Assembly (NCBI GenBank): GCA_000697335.1 | Contig: JNEM01007353.1 | Location: 1 to 14,239 of the forward strand | Direction of reading: 5' to 3' | DNA length: 14,239 nucleotides | Origin: Conidiobolus incongruus B7586 | Taxonomy: Eukaryota > Entomophthoromycota > Entomophthoromycetes > Entomophthorales > Conidiobolaceae | Part shown: piece by piece, positions 1-9,297 of the stretch | How positions within the stretch are numbered: position 1 is the stretch's first letter | Layout of the letters: every line of letters begins with the position of its first letter | Position numbers and translations under genes: made by a program | Notes under the pieces: generated by a model | Database searches by the model: none | The model's input: the letters and a program-made list of their open reading frames with translations, nothing else | What the model was told of the DNA's origin: nothing

Positions 1-2050
1 TAAAATAATATTTATATATTATATTATTGATAGCATATAGTTTTAATCCTAAGAATTAATATAAAATATAATAAATATTAAGAATTAAAAAAGAAAAACC
101 TAATTTATTAAATAATTTAATATTATTTATATAATTAATTAGGCTATAAAAATATAAATAATTATATAATCTATAATTAATTAAATTATATAGAAATATA
201 TATAATAATTAAAAAAACTATTCTCTTAACAAAAATTATAATTCTTAAAGTATCAAAATAATTATCATTAATATTGTATAATTTAATATATTAACAGTTA
301 TTGAAGTATCACAGGGTTTGATAAATTAATTAATATTATTATTAATAACTAAATAAACACCAAATTTAAGATTATTTTTAAAAAAAAATAAAAAATCAAT
401 ATAAATTCTAATATAAATGAGAAAAAAAAATAACGATTAAAATATTATATTAAATATCAAAATTTAATTTAATTATATTATAATTAAGTTACTAATAGTA
501 AAAAATTTTAAATATTTATAAATATGATATTTATACTTTCAAACAAAGTTTATTACAGAATAAAGAGATAATTCAAGGTATATATATTGTTTAAAATCAA
601 TTTTATCTTTGATTTTAAATAATCTGATTTATTGAAATAAAAATAAATAAATACTTGAATATATAATTGTAAAAATATAATAAATTATAAAATTAATGCT
701 TATCTTTATGATTTTCTTTTTTTACCATACTTTGGGTAAACTTTTAGTACCAAAAAACGGGTTTTTAATTAATGCTTGAATTTTAATATTATATTAAATA
801 ATCAAATTTACTTATAAAATTATCTTTTCTATATACTGATATTTAAATACTTAAAAAAAGTAAAATTATTTTACTTAAATTTAGTAAATACTATAGATAT
901 ATTACTTTTTCTAACTATGTTCGATTAAAATATTTTGCATAGTATTAATTTAATAATTTCTATAAATATAAATTAAAATGGAAAGTTGTATTATAATATA
1001 TTAATATCATCATTTTTAAATAATTAAACAAATAATGGTCAAAATTAAATCTGTGAATTTTAATAAAATTTAGATTATTATTTATTGAATTTTAAATTAA
1101 TTTACCTAACAATAAAAAATTAATTGTAATATAATACTGTCACCAGAAGTTATTAATAAATCTTAAAAAATTTTTAGCAAATTTTTTAGTTAGGTCAAAT
1201 TAAAAATAAAATAAAAAAGCTTCGATTATCAGTATTTAATTTTAATATAATTATCTAATAAAATTTGAAAATTTATTTTATAATAGAAAATTATATATTT
1301 ATATATATGGTTTAGAACTATTTGTTTATTATTTATTACATATAAATATATATTTATATAAATATTATTTTTTCTTAAATCAATAATATATTTGATATAT
1401 CAGAAATTAAAAATTTCCCATTTTTTTAATCTTGAAGTAATATTTTAAAGTGAAATATTATTCATTTATTATATTATTAAAGGAAAAAATAAAAAAATTT
1501 AGATATAATGATTATTTTTAGTAATATTTTGGTAACTTTAATTTATATTGATAAAACTTATTATAATGTAAAATCTATTAAAAAGATTTAATTATCAACT
1601 GGAAGAATTATTTTTTAAAAGATTAGTATTTTATAAACCTGAATTACACTTTGAGAATATTATTTATTAGTTTTAAATTAATCTTTATAGCTCAGCGATA
1701 TTATTAAAATACTTTGAAAAATTTGCAGATGGTGATTTAATATCGACTATTTTGTAAGTAGATAAGTAATATATTTTCATTATAAAAGATAATATTTTAA
1801 TAAAAAATATGGTTTATTCATATATATGATATTACTCATTTGGTCTAAAAATATAATATATTTATTAGTGTTTTTTTATTTTAATTGATAAGCAAAATCT
1901 TAATACTCCCTAGTATTAAAATACCAAATTATACCTAAATAGCAGAAATTGAAAGTGTCAAAGTTTGTCAATTACCATTTTTTATGCTTATACACAGTTA
2001 CACAATGCTTGTCAAACTTACTAGAATTTTATATTACTTTGGCATATATT
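1..2050. other. AT-rich stretch without recognisable gene
   Basis: This block is dominated by short A and T runs, with stops in every frame every few codons. I looked for coding runs, tRNA-like cloverleafs and repeats shared with the rest of the window and found none that hold up. It does contain a perfect 11-bp hairpin (590-619) and a 20-bp perfect palindrome of A/T only (1340-1359); the latter is expected by chance at this composition. Base composition becomes slightly less extreme after about 1900, on the approach to the minus-strand coding remnant. Confidence 0.7.
590..619. repeat. Perfect 11-bp hairpin with 8-nt loop
   Basis: TTTAAAATCAA at 590-600 is the exact reverse complement of TTGATTTTAAA at 609-619, with the 8-base loop TTTTATCT between them. 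It lies far from any gene. It could fold in RNA or extrude as a small cruciform, but chance is a serious alternative in DNA this rich in A and T. Confidence 0.45.
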
Positions 2051-2308
2051 TTAGAAATCTTTGTGGATTAAATGTAATTTTACATTTTTGAGAAATATTT
2101 TAAATTGAGATGATTTTTTCTCATTTAAAGCAATCGCTAACAGATTGAATTTTGCTCCTTTTATACATTCAAATACCAATATATTGTTTAAGTAACCAAT
2201 CTTAGGCTCTTTGTTCAGCAGAGAAATGGCAGCATTTAGATTATCCTTTTCGAGGTTACTTTCAAAACAGATGGAAAATCTCTCATTTTTCAGCAATACC
2301 AAGCACAT
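2051..2308 (-). CDS. Possible ankyrin-like coding remnant
   Basis: I do not recognise this gene with confidence. The reading frame runs from the first ATG at 2308 to the stop at 2051 (85 residues) and is open upstream to 2374, so it may be the last exon of a longer gene; a TTTTCAG acceptor-like word at 2363-2369 would begin that exon at 2362. The protein has two alternating helix-turn-helix-like blocks with the spacing of ankyrin repeats: DNLNAAISLLNKEP followed about 27 residues later by FNLLAIALNEKK and FKIFLKN, which resemble the 'LhxAxxxgxxxxvkxLLxxg' pattern without its usual TPLH. Codon composition is less AT-biased than the flanks, which supports a coding origin. No further upstream exon could be joined with confidence, so it may be a relic. 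Family assignment is inference from residue pattern only. Confidence 0.27.
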   Translation of the reverse strand: MCLVLLKNERFSICFESNLEKDNLNAAISLLNKEPKIGYLNNILVFECIKGAKFNLLAIALNEKKSSQFKIFLKNVKLHLIHKDF

Positions 2309-2374
2309 CTTAAGCTCAATAAGCAATACATATATCAAGAAATATGTTTTTAGTGGATGGAGCTGAAAATTAAG

Positions 2375-3471
2375 CTAATATATTTTTGCTGCAGGAAACA
2401 TCAATATTCAAAAAAAATTAACAAAAACTGAGGCGAAAGACTTGGGAGATTACATGATATTAGTAGCGCAGGATATTGTTTTATTATAGCACAAACCAGC
2501 GTACTATTAGATGTTATGGATTTTTAAAAAAATTTGGTTACTGGATGGCGAAGGAAGTGTAGTAATTTTTTGTTTCAAAGAATTGCTGAAACCATCCATA
2601 GAATATCATATTTCAACTTCAATTTGAAATATATGAAATTTTATTTTATCCTGATAAATTTCAATTATTTTAAATTATGGGATGGCTTTTTCATGATAAT
2701 ATTATTTTTTTAATATTTAATTACAGTTGAAAAATTTAAGTATATTATAATAATTGCAATAGGAATATGTAGTAATAATTAAATAGCCAGATCTATATAT
2801 TTATAATGGGCTAATATACCTTTTGAATTTTATACTATGACGTATCATCAATTTTATTCGATTTTAATAATAGTATAATTTTTATTTTGTGCTAAATGTT
2901 ATCCATTATGACTATGATGATATTTATCATACATGTTATTATTTTCCAAATGATTAAAAAGGTCTTGAACAATTAAATAGTAATATTTATGTGTTTATTT
3001 TTTTGAAATAGTATAACAACCTAGATATTACACTTAGAATAAACTATAAATAAACTTTTTGGCTTCAAAAATCTATTTGTTTAACTGGTGAAATATGTCG
3101 ATTACGTAATCATTTCAATTTTTATTATAGATTTTATAAAAAGAAACTAGACTTAGAAAAACTATATACTTAAAAACATGCTAGTTTAAAATCTATATAG
3201 AATTAACGATAATGTAATATTGTTCTGGGTATAACATTATAAAGTTTTTTTTGTTGGTAATATTGGATATTTTATAAATTGAATTCACCAATAGCCAAAA
3301 TAATTAATAAATAGTTATCAGATTGAATTGGGTAAAATTGGAAAAAATTATTACATGTATTAAATGGATATCAAATTATATAATAATATTATAAACAAAT
3401 AACTCAATGTATATTATATTTCTGATTCAGGTGTGATTATATTAATTCATGAAATATTTATTAAAATAAAT
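2375..3471. other. Intergenic stretch with no supported gene
   Basis: About 1.1 kb between the minus-strand remnant and the CsbD-family gene. The part from about 2380 to 2660 is somewhat richer in G and C and might hold upstream exons or decay products of the ankyrin-like remnant, but every frame is interrupted and no splice arrangement stood out. From 2660 to 3471 it is ordinary AT-rich DNA. I see no RNA gene and no repeat shared with the rest of the window. Confidence 0.55.
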
Positions 3472-3477
3472 TTTATT
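3472..3477 (-). terminator. Polyadenylation-signal-like AATAAA
   Basis: On the minus strand an AATAAA word lies about 37 nt past the ancestral stop of the CsbD-family gene (3514-3516). Its position matches that of the AATAAA words after the other two genes in this window. Chance occurrence is likely in such AT-rich DNA, so the position is the main support. Confidence 0.4.
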
Positions 3478-3513
3478 TATACATGTTAATGATAATATAC
3501 AATGAAAGTGAAT

Positions 3514-3815
3514 TTAGCTGCTGGCGTCAACAGATCTCTTAGTATCTCCCCTCAATTGCTTGGCCTTTTCTCAGCTTGCTGGGAAGTGTTTCCAGTAAGG
3601 GATCCAATAGTATCCTTGACGGCACCAGTTACAGAGTTGACAGCGCCTTCGACCCATCCTTTGATTTCGACAGTCTTTTGTTCGGCATGTCCCTCCTTGT
3701 TCTGAACATTTTCTTTAGCGTCTATTTCGTGGCTAGCGATGGCGTGACCAAGGGTTTCCTTAGTTGATCCCATAGGTTGGTTATATTTAGCGTTATCTTT
3801 GTTTGATTCATTCAT
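3514..3815 (-). pseudogene. CsbD-family small protein gene, 3' frameshifted copy
   Basis: From the ATG at 3815 this copy reads 87 residues to a stop at 3552-3554. Its first 82 residues align without gaps to the intact CsbD-family gene at 12958-13260, with about 63 of 82 identical by hand count, including KGWVEGA, SVTGAV and TIGSLTGNTSQQAE. After that point the native frame gives KRPSN and stops. The next frame continues as KAKQLRGDTKRSVDASS and a stop at 3514-3516, matching the intact tail KTQELKGDAKKAANSSS. ATG to ancestral stop is 302 nt against 303 nt in the intact copy, so a single missing base just after the GCT GAG codons explains the difference. I count 19 amino-acid replacements against 11 synonymous codon differences, which fits relaxed constraint. 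The shortened protein could still be made, and a sequencing error cannot be excluded. CsbD proteins (Pfam CsbD; fungal members often named after Hmp1) are small, hydrophilic, stress-associated proteins of unclear mechanism. Confidence 0.8.
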
Positions 3816-3839
3816 GACTTGATATATGATAATACAATT

Positions 3840-4187
3840 AGATTTTTAATTCAAATCATCTGATTAATTTTATCATATTCTATTTGAGAAAATAGTTTAT
3901 ATTCTATGGATCTTTAAGTTTGATTAAATGATCTCATAATGATTGAATAATTTGTCAAAATTTATATTTATATTTTTCTTACCAAAATTTACCTAATAAA
4001 TTGCAAATATCCTTGAATAATTTATTCTAATTCCTGATTATTCAATTAAATTTTGTCTGGTTGTTATTTTAATTGAATTGTGATTAGTGTCTAGTAAATT
4101 AATTAGAGTTTGTTTTTTATTATCAATGTTATTAATATTCAATATCAAATATTTTAAATAATAAGATATTAAAACAATTTTATCATT
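3840..4187. other. Upstream region of the minus-strand CsbD copy
   Basis: About 350 bp of AT-rich DNA between the start of the frameshifted CsbD copy and the left inverted arm. It contains the TATA-like word listed separately and no coding run. I could not detect similarity to the 980 bp that separate the right arm from the intact CsbD gene. Confidence 0.5.
3896..3901 (-). promoter_or_regulatory. TATA-like word upstream of CsbD copy
   Basis: TATAAA on the minus strand, 81-86 bp before the ATG at 3815. The distance is close to those of the TATA-like words before the monooxygenase (76 bp) and the intact CsbD gene (92 bp). Functional use is inferred from spacing only. Confidence 0.35.
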
Positions 4188-4830
4188 AATCAATGATATT
4201 TGTGTAATTTGATGTGTTTTTTAGATTCATAGGCATTAAGCTGCTTTAATTCTCTATAAATGGGTAATGTGACTTGGGTTTGAGCTTTGATTAAGATATT
4301 TTAATCTGAACAAGGGTTCTTTTGATTATGCAGACCTATTGTATATTTGTAAGCTTATTAATAAAAATAAAACTGATTTTAAATTAGTATTTATATGGTA
4401 ATAGATAATGATATCAGCATCATTATAGATATGATTAATTGATAGCCTATATCCATGGTGATGAGGTCATAGAAGTAAGCAATCTTTCTAAGGGACATGT
4501 AATCAATATCAATAATATAATTATATATGATATAAAGACTTTTGTTGATATTAGATTAAGAAGATAATTCTTAGTTTAATAGACTAAACATTGTATAAAA
4601 TACTCTGACTGATCTCATAATATAATTAATAATCTATTTAATAATTATAATACTTATATGATGAGATTAGAGCTATTATAATATTGATATTGGCTAAAAT
4701 AAATAATTTCTATTACCTATAACTTAACTAATTTAATTGACTATTATTCCTGTTTATGGTTTATATATTTTTTATATTTGGAAATATTAACTATATAAGT
4801 CATTAATTAAGATTTGATCAATTATTTTTA
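4188..4830 (+). repeat. Left arm of a ~640-bp inverted repeat
   Basis: This segment is the reverse complement of 11345-11980. The match begins sharply near 4188 (AATCAATGAT) and fades over 4788-4830. Within it 4522-4787 is identical over 266 bp to the reverse complement of 11377-11642 by my reading, whereas 4200-4521 is about 90% identical with a few small indels. No target-site duplication is evident outside the arms. Possible explanations are terminal inverted repeats of a large DNA element, an old inverted segmental duplication (the outward-facing CsbD copies just outside favour this), or two insertions of one dispersed repeat in opposite orientation. A short conserved open frame on the minus strand (4498 to 4391) is discussed under the right arm. 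Confidence 0.9.
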
Positions 4831-4946
4831 ATATTTTTTCAATACTTGATATAAGCAAAAATGAAATAAAAATACTGAATTTTGAAACTATTAATGTTAT
4901 AAATAATAATGAATAGAATAAAGATTGTCACAAATTGAAAATATAT

Positions 4947-5279
4947 TGCAAGGCTTCTAGAAAGTAGTCTTGCAATAAAGATCACATGAGTTCAATGAAA
5001 TGGGCTAAAAACAACTAACAAGACACTTTAGAGGAGTTTTATTAAAAATCAAGATATAAGGCTTAGCCCTGATCAAAGTGATTATCTAGCAAATGTCTGA
5101 CTTTTGACTATTTTATAGTGTGGTTGATCCTTTGCCAATGTGTTGAAACTTAAATTACTGTTATAGTCTGGAATTTTCCATTGTGCAAGGGTTGTTCCTG
5201 ATATTTGTAAGTGAATTACAGCTGGAATCTTGACGGATGGTTAAAGTTGAAAGGCGAGCAGACCTTCCGATCCGCGACA
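4947..5279 (+). mobile_element. LTR-like fossil repeat, copy 1
   Basis: A 333-bp element sharing roughly 80% identity with 9298-9628 and recognisable, weaker similarity with 5478-5811. It starts with TG and ends with ACA, and carries the family's 18-nt GC hairpin (5258-5275, 5-bp stem and 8-nt loop) four bases before its end. No coding region and no internal retroelement part accompanies it, so if it is an LTR it is a solo one. It is old, judging by divergence from the other copies. Strand is assigned arbitrarily. A SINE or a non-autonomous Helitron-like element are alternatives, though the CTRR end expected of Helitrons is not seen. Confidence 0.6.
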
Positions 5280-5477
5280 ATAATATATTATAGACCTATT
5301 TTTTCAAGTTTTAAAAGAATAATTAAATTTAAAAACATTGCAAAATGAAATATTCACCATCCAATTCCATTATGTTTTACCAGTCATTTAAATCTATTTT
5401 ATAAGATCAAATAACTTAATAAAATCAAAATTTGTTATTGTTACTTTATATATTAAATCTTCAATAATCAAATATAT

Positions 5478-5811
5478 TGACACTGGCTGGGAAGTCAAGT
5501 GTCCAATAACTTTTAAGTAAATAGTTGTCTTCCAGGACAGCACCTGTTTGGTGATATAAAAGGGGTAATTTATTGTTTAACCTGGATTATTGGGCTGTAC
5601 CCTAGGAAGAGGACCGACGTGATAACTTGGTTGTAGTCGGCATATTTATAGTTTGCTTGATGTGTCTTCCCAGCGTACTAACAGTACGTCGGATGGAACG
5701 ATTGATTGCATTGCTCGGGTGTATTTTGTGGTCACTTTGCAGGTGGATCTGTGACGGGGTTCTCGAATGAATTGAATTGTTAAGGACGAACGGGTCCTCC
5801 GGCCCGTCACA
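5478..5811 (+). mobile_element. LTR-like fossil repeat, diverged copy 3
   Basis: A 334-bp element whose start (TGACAC) and end (GTCACA) form a short inverted pair and which is bracketed by ATAT at 5474-5477 and 5812-5815, a possible 4-bp target-site duplication. It contains a TATAAAAG word at 5555-5562, as an LTR promoter would. It ends with the same hairpin architecture as the other two copies (5790-5807, ACGGG pairing with CCCGT). Overall it is the most diverged of the three and visibly the richest in G and C, so it may represent a separate subfamily. A minus-strand open frame across it (5646-5906) has no protein-like character and is not annotated. Confidence 0.5.
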
Positions 5812-6530
5812 ATATCATCAATCTTCGCACCTATTTTTATCCGTAAAATAGTTGAGACAAAATTAAAATTAAATATTACAATAAATATAGATAACCAATG
5901 AAACAAAATTCCTATTTAGTCAATTTAAAAAACTGCACCCTTTATAGCTTTGTTATATATTATATAAAAGTTTGGGTTCATAATATATTAATATGCATAA
6001 TAAAAATTTTAACAAAAATTACTTGAATATACGATTTCAGAATGATTTCAATATTTACTAGATAATTTGAATGCTAAAATTTCATTCGTAAAAATATGAA
6101 ATTGGATCCAATTCGGCATTTTCAAATTGTTAAAATTTTCATCAAATGATTTAAATAATTAAATTTGATAAATTGAGATGAATTCAGCTATTCTTCAATC
6201 ATTGTCACTCTTATTCAATTAAAATTTACTATACTCATCCAAATTTATTTTTCCAAAATTTACTTGATTGAAAAAACTTAATTGAAATATATTATATAAT
6301 ATTAGATTAGATTATTCGAGATTCTATAATAAACAATATTAAATTTATCTTAAAACTGTCTGATTTGACTAAAATAAAATATTAAATTAAATTTGAATGA
6401 AACTTTTGAAATATTTAACAAATTTGTAAAAATAGCATTGTAATTTGGACAATCTTAAGTCATCCGAATAATTATGCATTAAAATACTCAATTGGAAAAA
6501 TATTGTTGTCATCCAAGTTAACCGGTGTCT
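5812..6530. other. Intergenic DNA upstream of the monooxygenase
   Basis: About 700 bp of AT-rich DNA between the third LTR-like copy and the monooxygenase promoter. Words such as AAATTT and TCAATT recur, but no clear tandem or inverted structure appears. An ACCGGT palindrome at 6521-6526 stands out against the AT-rich background 95 bp before the start codon and might be a factor site, with no further support. Confidence 0.45.
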
Positions 6531-6540
6531 GAGTTTATTA

Positions 6541-6549
6541 ATATAAATA
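6541..6549 (+). promoter_or_regulatory. TATA-like word upstream of monooxygenase
   Basis: ATATAAATA, 76 bp before the ATG at 6617. The identical nine bases lie 92 bp before the intact CsbD gene. It is followed by an A/T/C-rich, G-poor leader with three tandem TAAATTCA-like units (about 6574-6600), as is common in fungal 5' leaders. Confidence 0.45.
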
Positions 6550-6616
6550 TTAGTCACTTCGATTACTCAACATCATAAATTCATAAATTCACAAATTCAA
6601 AGAACAAGCAACCAAT

Positions 6617-8320
6617 ATGAATTCTACACTACCCGTTTTAATTGTAGGTGCAGGACCTACTGGACTGTCCCTAGCGATCCAACTACAGCGATGTGGTACC
6701 CCCTTCCGTATCATTGACCCCAAGTCTGAAATCAAATTTCAGTCCAGAGCAACCAATCTCCATACTAGAAGTATCGAAATATTTAGACAGCTGGGTGTCT
6801 TGGACAGAATCAAACAGAAGGCAATCGAATATTATCCGCGTTTAAATTTCGTATTTGAAGGAGAAAATATAGCTTTTACACAGAATTTCAAGTCAGATGA
6901 TTATCCAGATCAAGTCTCAATCATTATACCCCAATACTATACCGAAGCGTATTTGAGGGAGCATTTGAGCGATTTGAATGTCAGGATAGAACAGTTGGAA
7001 TTAATATCATTTCAACAAGAAGAAGATCATGTTATAGCAACCTTGAAGCATCCCAACGATGAGGAAACTCAAACAATCAAATGTCAATATATGATTGGAT
7101 GCAATGGAGCTCGTAGCATTGTCAGAAAACAACTTGGATTAGAATTCCCAGGTGTGACTAGAGATGGTTATTACGCCATGATCGATTTAGAGATGGAGAC
7201 TGATATGAATACTAAGGAGCCTTCTATAATTTGGTCTAAGGAAAGCTATGGATTTCTCTACCAATTTGACAATATCTATTCAATTTTTTTCTATTTGGGA
7301 TCCAGTGATGAAGAAACGGAGCTCACTGAAGTGAAAGCGATAGCCAAATTGAAAGAATTGGTTCATCCAAATTATATTAAGCCCAAGAAAGTACTGTGGT
7401 TGGGCAAATTCAAAATCAACGAAAGAATGGTTTCCATTAATCATCAAGGCCGAGTGATCCTATGTGGCGATGCTGCTCATATTCATAGTCCAGCAGGAGG
7501 TTTGGGGATGAATACTGGAATTCAAGACGCTTACCACCTTGGATGGATGTTGGCATTAATGACATCCGGAGCAGTAAATCCAAAGGTGTTTATTGATAAC
7601 TATTGTGAGGAAAGAAAATTGGTTTGGAAGAAAGTTGTCAAATCATCTGAAGGTTTTTTCAATATGTTTTTTTCCAAAAGTTCCTTCTGGGTCGACCTTT
7701 TCAAAAAATATGTCTTTCCTTTTTTATGTATGATTCCTGGCTTTTCTAGGTTAGAAATGGATATAGGATCTGGGAAATATATCAAATTCCCATCTAGCAT
7801 CCTGATCCATCAACCCAGTCTTGGTTGGTTACCTGGATATAATAATTGGGTTGGCGAAAGATTCCGAGCTCTGTTACTGAAAAAGCTAAGTGATACTAAA
7901 GAAGTTCAATTACAGAGTATTCTAAGTGGTAGATATACTTTTGATATCATTGTATATGCTAAGGATTTGATTAGTGTACAACTTCAAGTGAAAGCACTGG
8001 TTCAACACATTAATGATTCCGACAATATCATCAATAGAACAAGGTCAAATTATGATCTAAAGCATCCTTTGGCTTCATTGAAGATTATCAGTCCCAAAAT
8101 TCAAACACTTGATCAAGTTGATGAGCACTCATTTCTTCAAACAATTAAGGAATATCCCATCTATGAAGACTTGAACAACAAGATGAAAGATTTACTTCCA
8201 CTCGACTTAATATTCAGCGACGCTATCTTTATCGTTAGACCAGATGGTTATATTGGAAAAATTTGCTCACTTGACAACCTAAGCCAATTATCAGATTATT
8301 TTCAACGAATTTTTGTATAA
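6617..8320 (+). CDS. FAD-dependent monooxygenase, phenol-hydroxylase (PheA/TfdB) type
   Basis: A flavoprotein hydroxylase that should use NAD(P)H and O2 to hydroxylate an aromatic substrate; the substrate cannot be read from the sequence. The 567-residue frame is uninterrupted, and the ATG at 6617 sits just before the N-terminal FAD strand. The Rossmann dinucleotide motif is VGAGPTG at 10-16, with Asp34 ending the second strand. R44 and the helix to about residue 60 fit the FAD contact region. The DG-type motif is at 158-171 (YMIGCNGARSIVRK), but its usual Asp is Asn163. The GD motif is clear at 279-305: GRVILCGDAAHIHSP then GGLGMNTGIQDA. Residues about 345-380 are hydrophobic and aromatic, likely part of the substrate/dimer region and not a membrane segment. 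From about 436 to the end lies the thioredoxin-like C-terminal domain of the PheA/TfdB group, closing with FIVRPDGYIG at 538-547. No signal peptide is seen, so a cytosolic location is likely. No pathway neighbour is present. The lack of introns is compatible with transfer or retroposition but does not prove either. Confidence 0.92.
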   Translation: MNSTLPVLIVGAGPTGLSLAIQLQRCGTPFRIIDPKSEIKFQSRATNLHTRSIEIFRQLGVLDRIKQKAIEYYPRLNFVFEGENIAFTQNFKSDDYPDQVSIIIPQYYTEAYLREHLSDLNVRIEQLELISFQQEEDHVIATLKHPNDEETQTIKCQYMIGCNGARSIVRKQLGLEFPGVTRDGYYAMIDLEMETDMNTKEPSIIWSKESYGFLYQFDNIYSIFFYLGSSDEETELTEVKAIAKLKELVHPNYIKPKKVLWLGKFKINERMVSINHQGRVILCGDAAHIHSPAGGLGMNTGIQDAYHLGWMLALMTSGAVNPKVFIDNYCEERKLVWKKVVKSSEGFFNMFFSKSSFWVDLFKKYVFPFLCMIPGFSRLEMDIGSGKYIKFPSSILIHQPSLGWLPGYNNWVGERFRALLLKKLSDTKEVQLQSILSGRYTFDIIVYAKDLISVQLQVKALVQHINDSDNIINRTRSNYDLKHPLASLKIISPKIQTLDQVDEHSFLQTIKEYPIYEDLNNKMKDLLPLDLIFSDAIFIVRPDGYIGKICSLDNLSQLSDYFQRIFV

Positions 8321-8362
8321 TTAGCAATTTTTTTATGATAACTTAGCCATATACCAATATCC

Positions 8363-8368
8363 AATAAA
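8363..8368 (+). terminator. Polyadenylation-signal-like AATAAA
   Basis: AATAAA begins 43 nt after the monooxygenase stop codon (8318-8320) and is followed within 40 nt by a TTTTTGTTCAATTGGTTTT stretch rich in T and G, a plausible downstream element. Confidence 0.5.
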
Positions 8369-8369
8369 C

Positions 8370-9297
8370 ATGTTGCTATAAATTTTTGTTCAATTGGTTT
8401 TACTATAGATATAGTCATTCCTTATATTTGATAGATTTGTATCCAGGCCAAATATATTTGTGATCCTACGAATGTGGTATTGCTGAAAAACAATTTAAAA
8501 ATTAGATCAAATTAAAATCAAAATAAAAATATATTTAATTGAATTGAATGATTTTATAATATTTTATAATAAAATAAAATATATAATATCCCTTAACAAA
8601 ATGTAAATATTGTCAAATTAGCAACATTTATTTAGTTTTGAATATTGTTCAAATTGATCAATTATTATGCCCAACAATCTCTCATAAATAATCAAATTTA
8701 GTCCAATCAAATCCAATTGTACATTTTTAAATTAAGCAGGTACTCTTCACATGAATAAAGATTAAGGTGTTCTATTAAATTTTTAATGAGATATTTTAAG
8801 ATAATTTTAACTGGAAATTATAAAATAATGTAACATTGATCCCTATTATTACTTATAGTGACAAATCAATTTTTCAATTACTATCTGAAATTTTTTTATT
8901 GAATTTGAACTATAAATAATGTTGAATTTAAATAGGTTATATTATTGAATGTATATCCTTGAAAAATTTGAGATTTTAATGTATAAGCATTTTTACAAAA
9001 TCATTATTGCTACAAAAAAAATTAACGATTGTTAAAATGTATGATTACTGTGTAATAAAATACACTTTTGAATTGGTTCTAAATTTAAAACAAACATTCG
9101 GCCCATTTAGGAATTTAAATAAATCTGTTTCTGATGATGGGAAAATGTGATTGGATTAGATAAGTTGACAGATAACTCATCAACTTTGTAATGATCAAAT
9201 GAATTAGTTGAAAAAAAATTGTTCAAGAATATTTATATTATTAGATGATTTGATTATTATTGTAGTATTATGGTGATTTTCAACTAAATCAACATAG
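8370..9297. other. Intergenic DNA after the monooxygenase
   Basis: About 930 bp of AT-rich DNA from the monooxygenase 3' end to the second-copy LTR-like repeat. CAAAT and TCAAATT words are frequent around 8640-8720. I see no reading frame, RNA gene or long repeat here. Confidence 0.5.

Noticed and set aside
1340-1359. Perfect 20-bp palindrome
   Set aside because: It is made only of A and T in extremely AT-rich DNA, where such palindromes arise readily by chance.
1686-1700. TATAGCTCAGCG, resembling the D-arm of a tRNA
   Set aside because: No T-arm, anticodon stem or acceptor stem could be placed around it.
4947-5279. Helitron 3' end suggested by the terminal GC hairpin
   Set aside because: The CTRR terminus expected about 10 bases past the hairpin is missing, and the TG...ACA ends fit an LTR better, though the question remains open.
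5646-5906. 86-codon minus-strand open frame
   Set aside because: It runs across the end of an LTR-like repeat and its flank, is arginine- and serine-rich only because of local GC, and shows no protein pattern.
7650-7750. Transmembrane helix in the monooxygenase (FPFLCMIPGF region)
   Set aside because: The hydrophobic run is short and interrupted by K, P and G, and this part of PheA/TfdB proteins is normally a buried substrate or dimer region.
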